Source: Phoronis australis
Taxonomy: Eukaryota > Phoronida > Phoronidae
Reading direction: 5' to 3'
NCBI GenBank assembly: GCA_002633005.1
Contig: NMRA01000353.1
Span: 339,486 to 403,485 of the forward strand
DNA: 64,000 nucleotides
Part shown: piece after piece, positions 34,958 through 44,574 of the stretch
How positions within the stretch are numbered: the stretch's first letter is position 1
How the letters are laid out: the number at the start of each line of letters is the position of its first letter
Position numbers and translations under genes: made by a program
Notes under the pieces: model-generated
Told to the model about the DNA's origin: nothing
Databases searched by the model: none
What the model saw: only the letters and a program-made list of their open reading frames with translations

Positions 34958-35085
34958 GGAATTTCCGCAGAAAGGCTCACCCGATGAAACGCTCATGCCC
35001 ATGGGCATTTGTTTGATATTAGTACTTCGGGTTTCAAGTGTTCAGACATTGGCACGTTTATTTCGAAAATTGCAAGAGATGCAAA
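34958..35085. repeat. Diverged copy of the 27.2-kb dispersed repeat
   Basis: TTTCCGCAGAAAGGCTCACC, CGATGAAACGCTCATG and GGTTTCAAGTGTTCAGACA parallel the units at 27216-27645. Confidence 0.5.
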
Positions 35086-35129
35086 TAGGTCCTGGGATGC
35101 TTCGTCAAGGTTTGAAGTAGTACACGATG

Positions 35130-35395
35130 AACGGATCAAATTTAGTTGCGCATATAAGTCTTTCGAATGGACTTGGCAACCTCAAGGGTCTTAGTGTTAA
35201 CTGAGCTGCGAATCGAGATGCTGACATTGTAGAGGCTTACAAGCTCATTGACACAGCAGTTGACGAAGTGCAAGCGTTGGGAACACACATCGAAGACTGG
35301 GTAGAATGGTTCCAAGACGAGTAAATCTTTGGATCCGATATACAAATTCCTCGGCAGTCTAGACAACAGAAGGATAGGACTAACGTATGAGTAAC
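35130..35395 (+). pseudogene. hAT-type transposase relic
   Basis: Read on plus: SLSNGLGNLKGLSVN near 35160, then DADIVEAYKLIDTAVDEVQA (35216-35275), HIEDWVEWFQDE, a stop, and IPRQSRQQKDRTNV at 35343-35387. This resembles the region before the dimerisation domain in '52-kDa repressor-like' hAT transposases, which carry LQxxDxDIVxAYxxI, an acidic helix and then (I/V)PRxxGRQxxRxNV. At least two stops, and nothing recognisable of the catalytic core or hATC dimerisation domain follows. Truncated relic. Confidence 0.5.
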
Positions 35396-35454
35396 CACTG
35401 GGGATTAAAATTTTAGAGAGAAGTTTTCAATTCAAAATTTTTTGCATAGTACAC

Positions 35455-35770
35455 TTTAGGTCTCACGACGGACCAGGCTAGCTTGATTTGTGTAGATGTT
35501 GAGTTTCAGTGTACTTCTGGTCCCTCGGCGAACTAGTCTTTTTTTACCAAAGTGTGCTTTGTAAAACTATTTCTCTCAGCCAGTACTGTTTGGTCCCGCG
35601 ACAGATCGACTATTTTTATAGGGATAATAAGCACAGGTGTACTCTTGGTCTCGTGACGGACCAGGTCAGCTTTTTGTGTACTCTCAGTGTACATCTGGTC
35701 CCTTTGCAAACTAGTCCAGTGTATCTTTTCACCACTGTGCACAGGATGTTTTGGTTTCGTGAAACTGTTT
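35455..35770. repeat. Two tandem units of about 187 bp
   Basis: TCTCACGACGGACCAGGCTA at 35461 is matched by TCTCGTGACGGACCAGGTCA at 35648. CAGTGTACTTCTGGTCCCTC, at about 35507, is matched by CAGTGTACATCTGGTCCCTT at about 35686, followed by (C/A)AACTAGTC in both. Each unit also contains the GGTCCC..CGAAC/GGACCAG inner near-repeat. Non-coding. Confidence 0.6.
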
Positions 35771-36180
35771 TCAGATGATTCGCTTCCTGATAGATTTGAC
35801 GTTTCTCAATTGTTGTCAACGTGATTCAGCTTAATAAAGTGATGCCTAATTATTTATTGTCGCTTTTAATAATAGACTATGAGTTGAGAGCACCATCGTT
35901 CGCCAGTTTTTCTCGTAACGAGACAGAGCACATGTTTATTTCGGACGAACAGTACAGGTCTTCGTTATTAAACAACTTGAGGCTGCTGTTACGTGATCAT
36001 CTGATATTCAAGTTTTTACGCCCCGTCGGTGCTCCTTAATTATATTTGGAAATTGTCTAAACCCCTGTATACACACCACGCTTTTTCGTATACGACTTTT
36101 CGTATGCTAAAAAAGGTGTGTGTAAGCAGATGTTCCAACAAAAATTTTTGCTGGTGGCGTGACTCATACCCAGATGTGCA
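35771..36180. other. No recognisable feature
   Basis: Overlapping ORFs of about 70 codons without motifs. Confidence 0.3.
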
Positions 36181-36443
36181 CGAAACTTATGTGCCAAGTT
36201 CATGTGACGAAATCGAGAACGGTTTTTAATTATCTTAAGAAAAACTCCAGAGACATGTTAAGTGACAGAAACTTACCAGGATGCATGGAAATTTCACTAC
36301 TTGGCTACAAAAACAAAAAAAAATAACTTACACGTGAGGGGGAACCCCCTCCCGACCTCCCACCGCTCGGCGCTACTCGCCTAGGATTGGACCTTGGCGG
36401 GAATCCTAAACCCCCCCTTGCTGAAAACGTAGATCCGCCACTG
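36181..36443 (+). repeat. Segmental direct duplication, copy 1
   Basis: CGAAACTTATGTGCCAAGTT through CGTAGATCCGCCACTG. About 260 bp, matching 36733-36994 with over 90% identity by eye. Contains ACCCCCTCCCGACCTCCCAC and GGCGGGAATCCTAAACCCCC tracts. Confidence 0.8.
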
Positions 36444-36732
36444 CAAATTTTGCATCGGTGAAAGCGTCTAACACCCCTCCCGGTAGACTTGCTTGTTATC
36501 CCCACCGTGACACGCGAGACATCAAATGTTCTAAAATCATATGCCGTGAGCATTATTCTTGCGGATGGACGCTGTGGGTGTCATGTGGCCATCAAGAGGC
36601 CACAGCCGTTGTCTTTGTCTGTGATCAAGAAGTTCAGCCTCGCCCACAAGCTTCAAGATAACGCTCATCGGTTGATTTTTAAGAGAGCCACAGCCTTGAT
36701 GTTCATCACCCTGATGTGCACAATATGGTTTC

Positions 36733-36994
36733 ACGAAACTTATGTGCCAAGTTCATGTGACGAAATCTAGAAGGGTTGTTAATTATCTTAAGAAAAACTC
36801 CAGAGACATGTTAAGTGCCAGAAACTTACCAGGATGCATTGAAATTTCACTATTTGGTTACAAAAACAAAAAATATCTTACACGGGAGGGGAAACCCCCC
36901 TCCCGACCTTCCCCCGCTCGGCGCCACGCGCCTACGATTCGACCTTGGCGGGAATCCTAAACCCCCCGTTGCTGAAAACGTAGATCCGCCTCTG
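36733..36994 (+). repeat. Segmental direct duplication, copy 2
   Basis: Second copy of the unit at 36181-36443, ending CGTAGATCCGCCTCTG. Both end in GATCCGCC(A/T)CTG, the complement of the MITE terminus at 28609, so the duplicated unit may end in a MITE end. Confidence 0.8.
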
Positions 36995-38101
36995 ATGTTA
37001 CTAGCTTTTGCTCTGTGGTGGTAGTACTGCGTCATTTTATTTCGACTTGAGAATGAAACAAGCACGTTTTGAAATATCGTGTGTCTTTTAATCATGTCTC
37101 TCGTTCAGTATACTTTACCAATGCTCTATTGAATGTCGAACTTCATTCCGAAGATATTAACGGAATGGAATAAAGATAGTCAACACCGACAAGTTTTGCA
37201 TAACAAAAAACCTACTTCCCACTTACAGCAAGTATGTATGTATGTATGTATGTATGCATGCATGCATGCATGCATGGTGTCGCAGGGTGTCAAATGTTAA
37301 TTGCAGTTTAGCCGATAACCCCTATGAAAATAATAAAAACTAATTTCATACACGTTTTATTAAGATTTCGCTTAATCGCTTAACCTGCATGTACAAACAG
37401 GTGTTTTTGCCAATCACTCAATACATAAACGATAATGCATTACAACATAAACGTTATCTTCCAAACTATAGTAAGATACAATGTACAATTAGCAAAACGT
37501 ACTGATTCAATGAAAATCATGTAGGGAGATATTCAACTACATGTACGTATAACTGTTATGGCATTTTGTTAAATAAGAAAAAAATCAACCAATCACAAAA
37601 CTAATAGCGTAACTCGTTCAACGAACTTAAACATGGCGGATCAGAATATTTACACAGACCACGAGGACTGTCAGTTTAATTGAATACATGGATATGTAAA
37701 TATAAAGCGGCGTGGAAATATAGATCGCATACTTATATTCATATATGGCCAACAGGTGGCGAGTGTACCAGACTTACAAATGTTTGCGATTTATTTAAAT
37801 ACGTTAACCATTGTACAAAGTAAATTCAAATATTACAGATTTCCATAAAACTGCGTTACAGGCAGCGATGAACCACATAATAAAAATACAGAAGCGCCAA
37901 TCAAATTCCATTTTTCACGAAAGTACGGTAACCGACCTAAATATTCTCGCTGGTGCTTTCCTGAACAACTGCTGAATGACTCAGTAATGGCACAAACACA
38001 CCTGAAGGCCAGCTATTTATGTAAAGGTCTATTTTACTGAAATAAACTATACATATATATGATTAAAAAGCATATACATCATATACATATAGCTTACCCC
38101 G
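36995..38101. other. No recognisable gene; one tetranucleotide microsatellite
   Basis: AT-rich. Contains the GTAT/GCAT microsatellite at 37232-37276. No ORF above 60 codons of interest. Confidence 0.35.
37232..37276. repeat. (GTAT)n-(GCAT)n microsatellite
   Basis: Five to six GTAT units switch to five GCAT units without interruption. Confidence 0.95.
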
Positions 38102-38250
38102 CATACATAGGCCTAGGAATACCACTGTCATATCCTATCTCGAATTCATTTCATGTGGGAATGTCCCAACGAGAGCGAATGTCAAGTGGGGACATTCCCA
38201 GATGAAATGAATTCGAGATAGGATGGCACAGTAGTATTTCTATGTATGTG
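38102..38250. repeat. Long foldback (hairpin) element
   Basis: The left arm 38115-38167 (AATACCACTGTCATATCCTA...CATGTGGGAATGTCCC) pairs with the right arm 38188-38240 across a 20-nt loop with few mismatches. The outer CATACATAG/CTATGTATG extends the stem to 38102 and 38250. Foldback MITE or hairpin-RNA source; no target duplication seen. Confidence 0.8.
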
Positions 38251-38754
38251 GGATAACCTATTTGTCCCATATATATGAACTTATTTGCACAATTGGCGCA
38301 AAACTTTGTTGCCGTGTGCTCCGGCTTGTTGTTATATGACTTCATATGGATGCCAAATACGGTGCCCAAGACTGATATGTGAACGTGTTGAATAACCAGA
38401 TAACCAGCAAAGATTTATTTCCTAATAAATTGATTAGATTTTTCAGTTTATGAAATATACAAGTTAAAGTACTGAACCATTCAAAATATCGAAAGTTTGT
38501 CGGAAACTTAGAAACAATCTATCCGGGAATATAAAAGTTGAAACATATCCCTGAAAAGTTGTGCAGCAGTGAGTCGTTTTAGCTTCGACGAATTTCTTGT
38601 TTTTCTTCGTCTAGTTTCGTGTCTTAGCTTTTGGACTGTAAATAGTAATAGAAAGATTTCCCCGTGTTGATCACAGCATTGGAAAATAAGGGTGGAAATT
38701 GTGCTGATTTGCAGAACTTGAGGTACGGACTGTGTCGCAAAAAGCAGATTTATG
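38251..38754. other. No recognisable feature
   Basis: Non-coding, AT-rich interval up to the DIRS-type repeat. Confidence 0.3.
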
Positions 38755-38945
38755 GTCGACACATGTCCCGAATAATAGATAAATGATACGTGCGTCGCAA
38801 GCTCGTTACCAGAGATGAAAAGGAGACCGAGGTAGGCGATATAAGGCCATTTATTATGACTAATACAATTACAATATAATGAATATAGGTAAATAACATA
38901 AAAATGGTAATCTCTGGTAAGATGTTCAATAAAAAAGCGCCGGTC
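38755..38945 (-). repeat. DIRS split direct repeat, outer copy
   Basis: GTCGACACATGTCCCGAATA through AATAAAAAAGCGCC. It diverges from the inner copy after the GCGCC, which would mark the repeat boundary. Confidence 0.8.
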
Positions 38946-39284
38946 ACGTGAAAGTACGAGAGAATGACGAAAACTGGGAGGTAGAGGGTGGGAAAAATTA
39001 ATAAGTTTTGGAACGTACGAAAATGTGGCCCGAACAAAGGTGAACTGAAAGCGAGGTTACAATAACAAAGAAAAAACGCCTAAGGACACGTAACAATCAT
39101 CAGCCTCTAAGAGCCAATAGCTGACCAAACTCGAGGCACGTGATAGCAACAGACCATTACGAAGGCTGAGGAAACGACGTGTAGTCCTACACAAAAGAAT
39201 AATGGAATAGACCGAAATGAGGGGAAAGGAGTAAGACGGGCCCATGTGCTCACATAAATATATTTAACGAGTGAAATACCATTT

Positions 39285-39510
39285 ATGATCGACATATGTC
39301 CCGAATAATCGATAAATGATACGTGCGTCGCAAGCTCATTACCAGAGATGAAAAGAAGCCCGAGATAGGCGATATGTCATTTATTATGACTAATACGATT
39401 ACAATATAATGAATACAGGTAAATAACATAAAAGTGGCAATTTCTAGTAAGATGGGCAATAAGAAAGCGCCACAAGAGATATTGTAAGACAGCTCATGCC
39501 CATCCGCAGG
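39285..39510 (-). repeat. DIRS split direct repeat, inner copy
   Basis: ATGATCGACATATGTCCCGA to AGACAGCTCATGCCCATCCG. Near-identical to 38755-38945 for its first 190 bp and to 22257-22500 for its whole length. Confidence 0.8.
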
Positions 39511-40199
39511 CACGCACGAAAGGGGAGAAATGAAAGGAAAGATGTGCAGGACTACTCACAAACGAAGTGGGAGGTGCGATTGCCCAGGGCTGGAACAGGT
39601 GCCGGTGTCGTCTCACCCCGTGTCGTGGCGGGAAGAAATGAATATAGATAACAAAAGTGAGAAAGAACGAAAATATGATACAACAACTAAAAGGTAAGCT
39701 AGAACTTCAAAAATAGTGAAAACCGAGAAACATAAGAAACGTGGAAGGAGCGATACGGAAACGCAAAGGAAGAGAAACTAAAAAAATAAAAAACAATGAA
39801 CAGTAGAATCAAAACAGATAACAGAGAAAAACAACATAGCTAACATAACAGAAATAAAGCTAACAATAGTTAACTAAAGGAGGTAGAGTAACAAGGTAAA
39901 GATAAATGAACACAAAATATAGCCAGAGGCCTAACAAAATGGCTGACAGGGAGTAAATACTGACTAGTAAGGTAATCGAAGAAATAAAAAAAGACAAAAT
40001 AAACTACAAGGGAGAAGGAACAATGTACGGAAACGAAGGGGACGGTGTGGATGGGAAAGGTGCAGGCAATACTGACACCGGGGATGTGAAGGCGGCGGGG
40101 AGTGGAAGGTGCAGGCAATACTGACACCGGAGGGGAGGTAAAGGGTGGTGGTGTGGGGAAGGGAGGTGATGTGGGAGACAAGAGAAGAAGGGGGAAATC

Positions 40200-41440
40200 A
40201 GGGACGAGGTGCGGGGAAACTGACATGCGGATGTAGCCCTTGACGGCGTCAGACTTCCAGCGGCCCATGCGTTGGATGACGGGTTACGGGATGCCGAGAG
40301 CAGCAGCAAAGGTGGCGGCGCCGATGCGGAAACTGTAAGACTTGTAGAGGGAGGGGTCAAGGGAGGCAGAGATAATTACGGCATTGAGAGTGTGGGTGAA
40401 AACGGAACATGTGACTGGGGAGGAGTCGGCGAGACGGAACTGGGGCCGGGAAATGGAGGGATAAGGCCAGATAGGTCCGGAGGTGGGCAACGGGACAATA
40501 AGGAGAGGGATAGGAAGGAATGTGAAAGGTAACGGGGGTGGAATGGTGGTGTTTGAAATTGGAGATAGTAACAGTCATGTAGGGAGGTGACTGAGGAGCG
40601 TTGGAGGGTGAGTGATGGATCGGAGGAAAGGGAAGGTAGCGTAAATTCGCCGATGCGCAGGAAGGCGTGGAACGCGAGGAGGACATTGGCCTTAAAGAGG
40701 GCAATAAGGCAATGTTGAAAGGATTGCAGATGCAAGACTTGATAGAATCGATGAGGGAGGTGAGGATTTCGTAGGTGATGGAAAGGTGGGTATCGGAGGA
40801 GGGGCGTGATTTGGAAACTCCATGAAGGAGTTTACGAATGTAGAAGGAGGAGGTAGGGTCAAGGAGGGAGTCGAGCTTATGGACGAAACCGAGAGCCAAA
40901 GTATAGGAATGGATGGTGGAGGACGAAAAAACCAGAGGAGTAGAGGTGGGCGATGTCGGAGGACAGAGTAGCCGGGGACACGGAAAACGGGGGTCGGAGG
41001 GGGGAGTGGGTGGAGTGGAAGGAGGTGAAATGATGAACAATGCGGGAGTAAGCGCTAATAGTAGCTTGTGCGAGGGACGAGGAGAGGAGGTGGTCTAGAA
41101 TATGAAGAGGGCCGGAGGGATGGGGGTTGGGGTCCTGTCGAGCCACGGAGAAGGCGTCCTGAAATTGAAAATGAGAGAGCCTATCAGCGACAAAGTTGGA
41201 TGATCCGGAAACATGTTTAGCACGAACAATGATGTTGAGGCGAAGACACGAGACGGCGAACAAGTCGCATAATGTCCTTGTTGACCGATGAAGATATGTT
41301 GATGATCTCGACCGCGGCGGAATTGTCGCACATGAAAAGGAGGCGGTAGTTGACGAGTTTGTGACTCCAAATCTCGATGGAGAAGACGATTGGGAAGAGT
41401 TCTTTGAATACGATGTGAAGAGTTGTATAAACATTCAAGT
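40200..41440 (-). pseudogene. DIRS RNase H and tyrosine recombinase coding remnant
   Basis: In order on the minus strand: RNase H block TTLHIVFKELFPIVF, IWSHKL and LLFMCDNSAAVEIIN (41440-41290); RAKHVSGSSNFVADRLSHFQ (41225-41165), the DIRS-type C-end of RNase H; ISAYSRIVHHFTSFH, the recombinase core-binding start (41060-41010); LLAFHAFLRIGEFTLP with the first catalytic Arg (about 40680-40630); YSFRIGAATFAAALGIP with the H/Y-x-x-R box (40340-40284); and MGRWKSDAVKGYIR with the nucleophile Tyr (40268-40227). The usual His of HSFRIG is Tyr here. One in-frame stop lies between the last two boxes and several frameshifts occur upstream, so it is inactive. Its role would have been integration of a circular cDNA. 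Confidence 0.75.
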
Positions 41441-41935
41441 CTCTAAAACTGTCGATTTTATTTAACCCTATGGACAAAATTCCTAAGGGTCTACGGTCCA
41501 GGGTAGTGAACAAATTTATCTGTGCTGGATGTGGCTCCAGTTATATAGGCGAAAATGTTCGCCATTTGGAAACCAGGACCAGGGAACGTCTAAATTCTGA
41601 CAGAGGTTTACATGTAAATATTCATCTACAGAGCTCCAATAATTGTTATCAGCAATGCTCTTTCAATGACCTCGCAATAATAGACCAAGCAGAAAAAACA
41701 AAGGAGGTAAAGATTCGTGAGGCTCTACACATCAGTAGGTGCAAGCCCAATCTCAATAGGCAATTGGCACACCACAGGTTGTCATTGTTGGTGTAGTTTA
41801 TTGTCACTCCCCGTAACTGACGGTGTCTGTGTTTCATCACTTGTTGCTGGGCCTAGCTAGGTGGCCACTATATTCTCTATACTGATGATATTTTTTCAAT
41901 AAATGACACCGAAACATGTCAAGTCTTTTTTAAAC
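41440..41935 (+). mobile_element. Penelope-like element, 3' end with GIY-YIG endonuclease
   Basis: The ORF 41470-41796 starts MDKIPKGLRSRVVNKFICAG, followed by CGSSYIGENVRHLETRTRER, NIHLQSSNNC, SFNDLAIIDQAEKT and IREALHISRCKPNLN. The KFxC-x2-C-x3-YIG-x-T/N-x-RxLxxR pattern is the GIY-YIG endonuclease of Penelope-like elements, which nicks target DNA for priming. The Gly-Ile-Tyr site appears as SYIG; EN replaces the usual ET. The RT domain is absent (5' truncation at about 41440, directly on the DIRS remnant). The 3' UTR ends near 41935 before an (AT)n tract. The endonuclease frame is unusually intact, suggesting a recent insertion. Confidence 0.8.
41882..41920 (+). ncRNA. Possible hammerhead-ribozyme remnant in the Penelope 3' UTR
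   Basis: CTGATGA at 41882-41888 and CGAAACATGTC at 41910-41920 have the order and spacing of the hammerhead core (CUGAUGA, GAAA, short stem III, GUC), a motif known in Penelope-like elements. The base after CTGATGA is T, which cannot pair with the C before GAAAC, and stem I is not evident, so at best it is decayed. Confidence 0.25.
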
Positions 41936-41949
41936 CGTAGTTGTTTTTA

Positions 41950-41952
<3 letters not shown>

Positions 41953-42020
<68 letters not shown>
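41953..42020. repeat. (AT)n microsatellite
   Basis: About 34 uninterrupted AT units directly after the Penelope-like 3' end. Confidence 0.97.
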
Positions 42021-42023
<3 letters not shown>

Positions 42024-42991
42024 ACCTACTGATGTTCATTGGATTTTTATTGCACTGTTGTGATCTAAAGACAAGATCTCTATTTAGAGAATTTGAAAGA
42101 ACTGAAATTAAACTCGTAAATGTCTTCAATGAAATATGTATGCGAGAAAGATTTCCGCCAAATTATAGTATATGTATATGTAAATGTATATGTATGTATG
42201 TAATCTCTGAATTCACTTTTGGAAAACCCAGACCCAAGTTCAGATGCTACTGAGTTGATGGGCATGACATTGATGAATCTCCTCTCCTCTGAGCACAGAA
42301 CTCCAGACTTGGAATGCCACTCCGATCTCGCGGCAGCTGCGGTTGTGGCGCACATGCGTGAGAGTTGTTTTCATTCGTTTGTTCGGGTGTGTGTACTTGC
42401 AATGGAATTTACTATCATGAAAACCAAGGGTGTTACCAAATTGCCAAAAACAAGTGGAAATGAACCAGTGGTTTTATAAATGACTAGTTAAGGCATAAGG
42501 GATTTAATTTCATTAATTCAAAAGATTTCTACCCCATAGAGATACTAGTTTTAGAACATGGATCCCTCGCATTTGTTGTAGATAATTTAGTCAGGCATAC
42601 GCCCATGATAATACATCTTTATATATTATAATTAATTGGACCTTTGGAGCCGTTTGATATAATTAAATTCTTCAGTAAATATTCAGAATGCAGTAAAATT
42701 TACAAAAAATGCGTAGCTTTGAAATCTACTGTGGATAGCTCTTCATATTGGTTGCAGTGTAGAACTTTCGACAAAAATTTAGAAATAAACTTTTCTTCAG
42801 AAAGTAAAAGGTAGTGATCCTGATACCTATAGACTGTAGTGTATGTTGCCGTAAACAAGACATTTCATGGACATAGGTTAATACTACAAATAACAGTTGG
42901 CCTACTGGTCAGAAACAGAATTAATAAAAAACGGTATCTGAGCAACAGGTGTATATTGGGAATTATAGAAACAATTGAAAACAGTAATGAA

Positions 42992-43039
<48 letters not shown>

Positions 43040-43540
43040 CATACACTTAGGTAAGTAATTGTGAGTAATTTTTCGAGAGTTACGTAAACGCACCTGTTTT
43101 TAGGGCCTAAACTTTTCATTTAGGCCAAATGTAACTTTTTCAGTAAAATACTCTAACATGATTTTAACACCCAATAACGTTTTGTTGAAAAACTCCTGGC
43201 ACGTAGTATGATAGGTTGTCGAAAGTGGTTCAACGACTGGAACTGAAACCATAGTAAAGGCCACACAACTTCCGGCATCCACCTAGGACAACAGGTCGGT
43301 GCGTATAAAGAATGATCTGTAGGGTTTTGTAGGGTTTTGACAAATTTTGACGAAACATCGCTGATTGTATGGAACCGCACCTCAAGAGCCTCACTTGATG
43401 AAGAATAATAACAAATTGAAAATGAAGCTATGCAATTAGGCTAGATTTGATGATTATAAAATGCAACTCCGATCAAAGCTTAATCGAGCAGGCATAGCTG
43501 GAATTGGGACCATTCGACGAATTCTTCTCGCGGTGTCGCT
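42021..43540. other. No recognisable gene; one CA microsatellite
   Basis: 42219-42479 is open for 86 codons (MENPDPSSDATELMGM...) without a known motif or splice sites. Contains (CA)n at 42991-43037. Confidence 0.3.
42991..43037. repeat. (CA)n microsatellite
   Basis: About 22 CA units with one AAA interruption. Confidence 0.95.
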
Positions 43541-43624
43541 GTTGTACTAGTGGTGATTGAATTGCGCATGTGTCGCTGTCTGCATGTAAACAGCTGGTGC
43601 AAAGACGGAATTGTTATCAAAATA

Positions 43625-43830
43625 CGTCGTCGTGCCAAGCCTCATTATTGCTATTTTCCGGGGTGCAAATCTTCGACAGGTGGTCAAAAAATTTCCAAAA
43701 GACCTAAGGTTACTACAGGCATGGAGAATTGCGGTGAAAGAGTCAACTAAGTGACAAAAGTGTGTGGAGGCCCCATGTGTGCTCTATGCATTTCCATTGA
43801 GAGACTACATAATCACGTTACTTGGTAAGT
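43625..43830 (+). pseudogene. THAP-domain exon, frameshifted
   Basis: Reads KPHYCYFPGCKSSTGGQK from about 43638 (C-x4-C pair). After a shift it reads FPKDLRLLQAWRIAVKESTK, with the invariant Pro and Trp, and after a second shift WRPHVCSMHFH, with the C-x2-H pair. All C2CH ligands exist but in three frames. A donor-like TTG|GTAAGT sits near 43829, so this may have been the first exon of a THAP gene or transposon distinct from Kolobok-A and -B. No TTAA-flanked TIR pair is obvious around it. An upstream ATG at 43566 precedes it in frame. Confidence 0.5.
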
Positions 43831-44394
43831 TTTTAGCAATTGGTTTCTATCGGCAACGTTCAGTGATGTTATCCCCACCAGTTACCCCACTGAATAACGG
43901 GTTTATTCAATGGATGTAAGTCTTTCTTTTCAGAAACGCACCCTGGACCTGGATGGTAGGCTAGCACTGTAGCAGCACATAATGTTCTGGTGGGAGTGCA
44001 CCCAATACAAGAGCAACGCAGAGCGTTGAAATGCGTCCACAATTGCACCGCATACGGTATCCTTCTAGGGTTGTTTATTGGTACCATAAAGTGGCCAGTA
44101 GAGGGCATATATGTAGTATGTTGTACTTTGCAAAATGGAAAGGCATGGTCATTGTCTCCTCAATAGGCTAGGGGCAAAATGTGAGTAATCTTCATAATAC
44201 AAGCACATCCTATACACCAGTTGCTTAAAGCACCACAGAAACATAGAATTAAAAACAAATTTACCAACATACGAGATTAGCACAGCATTAGAATGCCAGA
44301 AACAAATTTCTACTTGGAACTTTTCCTTCATAGTCACGAAGTAACACAAAGTACACACCTGAAGACCTATGAAAATACAGAGGTCAATGTAAAA
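43831..44394. other. No recognisable gene
   Basis: Non-coding. 44095-44108 (CCAGTAGAGGGCAT) is a one-mismatch version of the CTCF-like motif that recurs in the adjacent satellite. Confidence 0.35.
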
Positions 44395-44574
44395 TACTAA
44401 AATTGCCACTAGAGGCAAATACTAAAATTGCCACTAGAGGCATACCGGTAGTCAGAATCATCCTAAAGTCGTCATCGTCCGTTGTCAACATCACATAAAT
44501 ACACTTGCTAAATTTAGTAAAGATCCTGCAAACGGTTTGGGAGATACAGCCATGGGCGCAAAAAAACAAAACTG

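Larger units (their letters stand above)
38755..41440 (-). mobile_element. DIRS-type (Ngaro-like) tyrosine-recombinase retrotransposon, 5'-truncated
   Basis: Minus-strand element read right to left: RNase H, tyrosine recombinase, then split terminal repeats. Two ~190-230-bp direct repeats (38755-38945 and 39285-39510) are separated by about 340 bp, matching the B1-A2-B2 arrangement known for Ngaro elements. A third, solo copy is at 22257. The RT domain and 5' repeat are missing because a Penelope-like 3' end starts at about 41440. The coding region is GC-rich (serine/proline-rich translations) compared with its surroundings. Confidence 0.75.

Noticed and set aside
40272-40532. Plus-strand glycine/glutamate-rich ORFs in the 40-41 kb region
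   Set aside because: Antisense shadows of the GC-rich DIRS recombinase on the minus strand.
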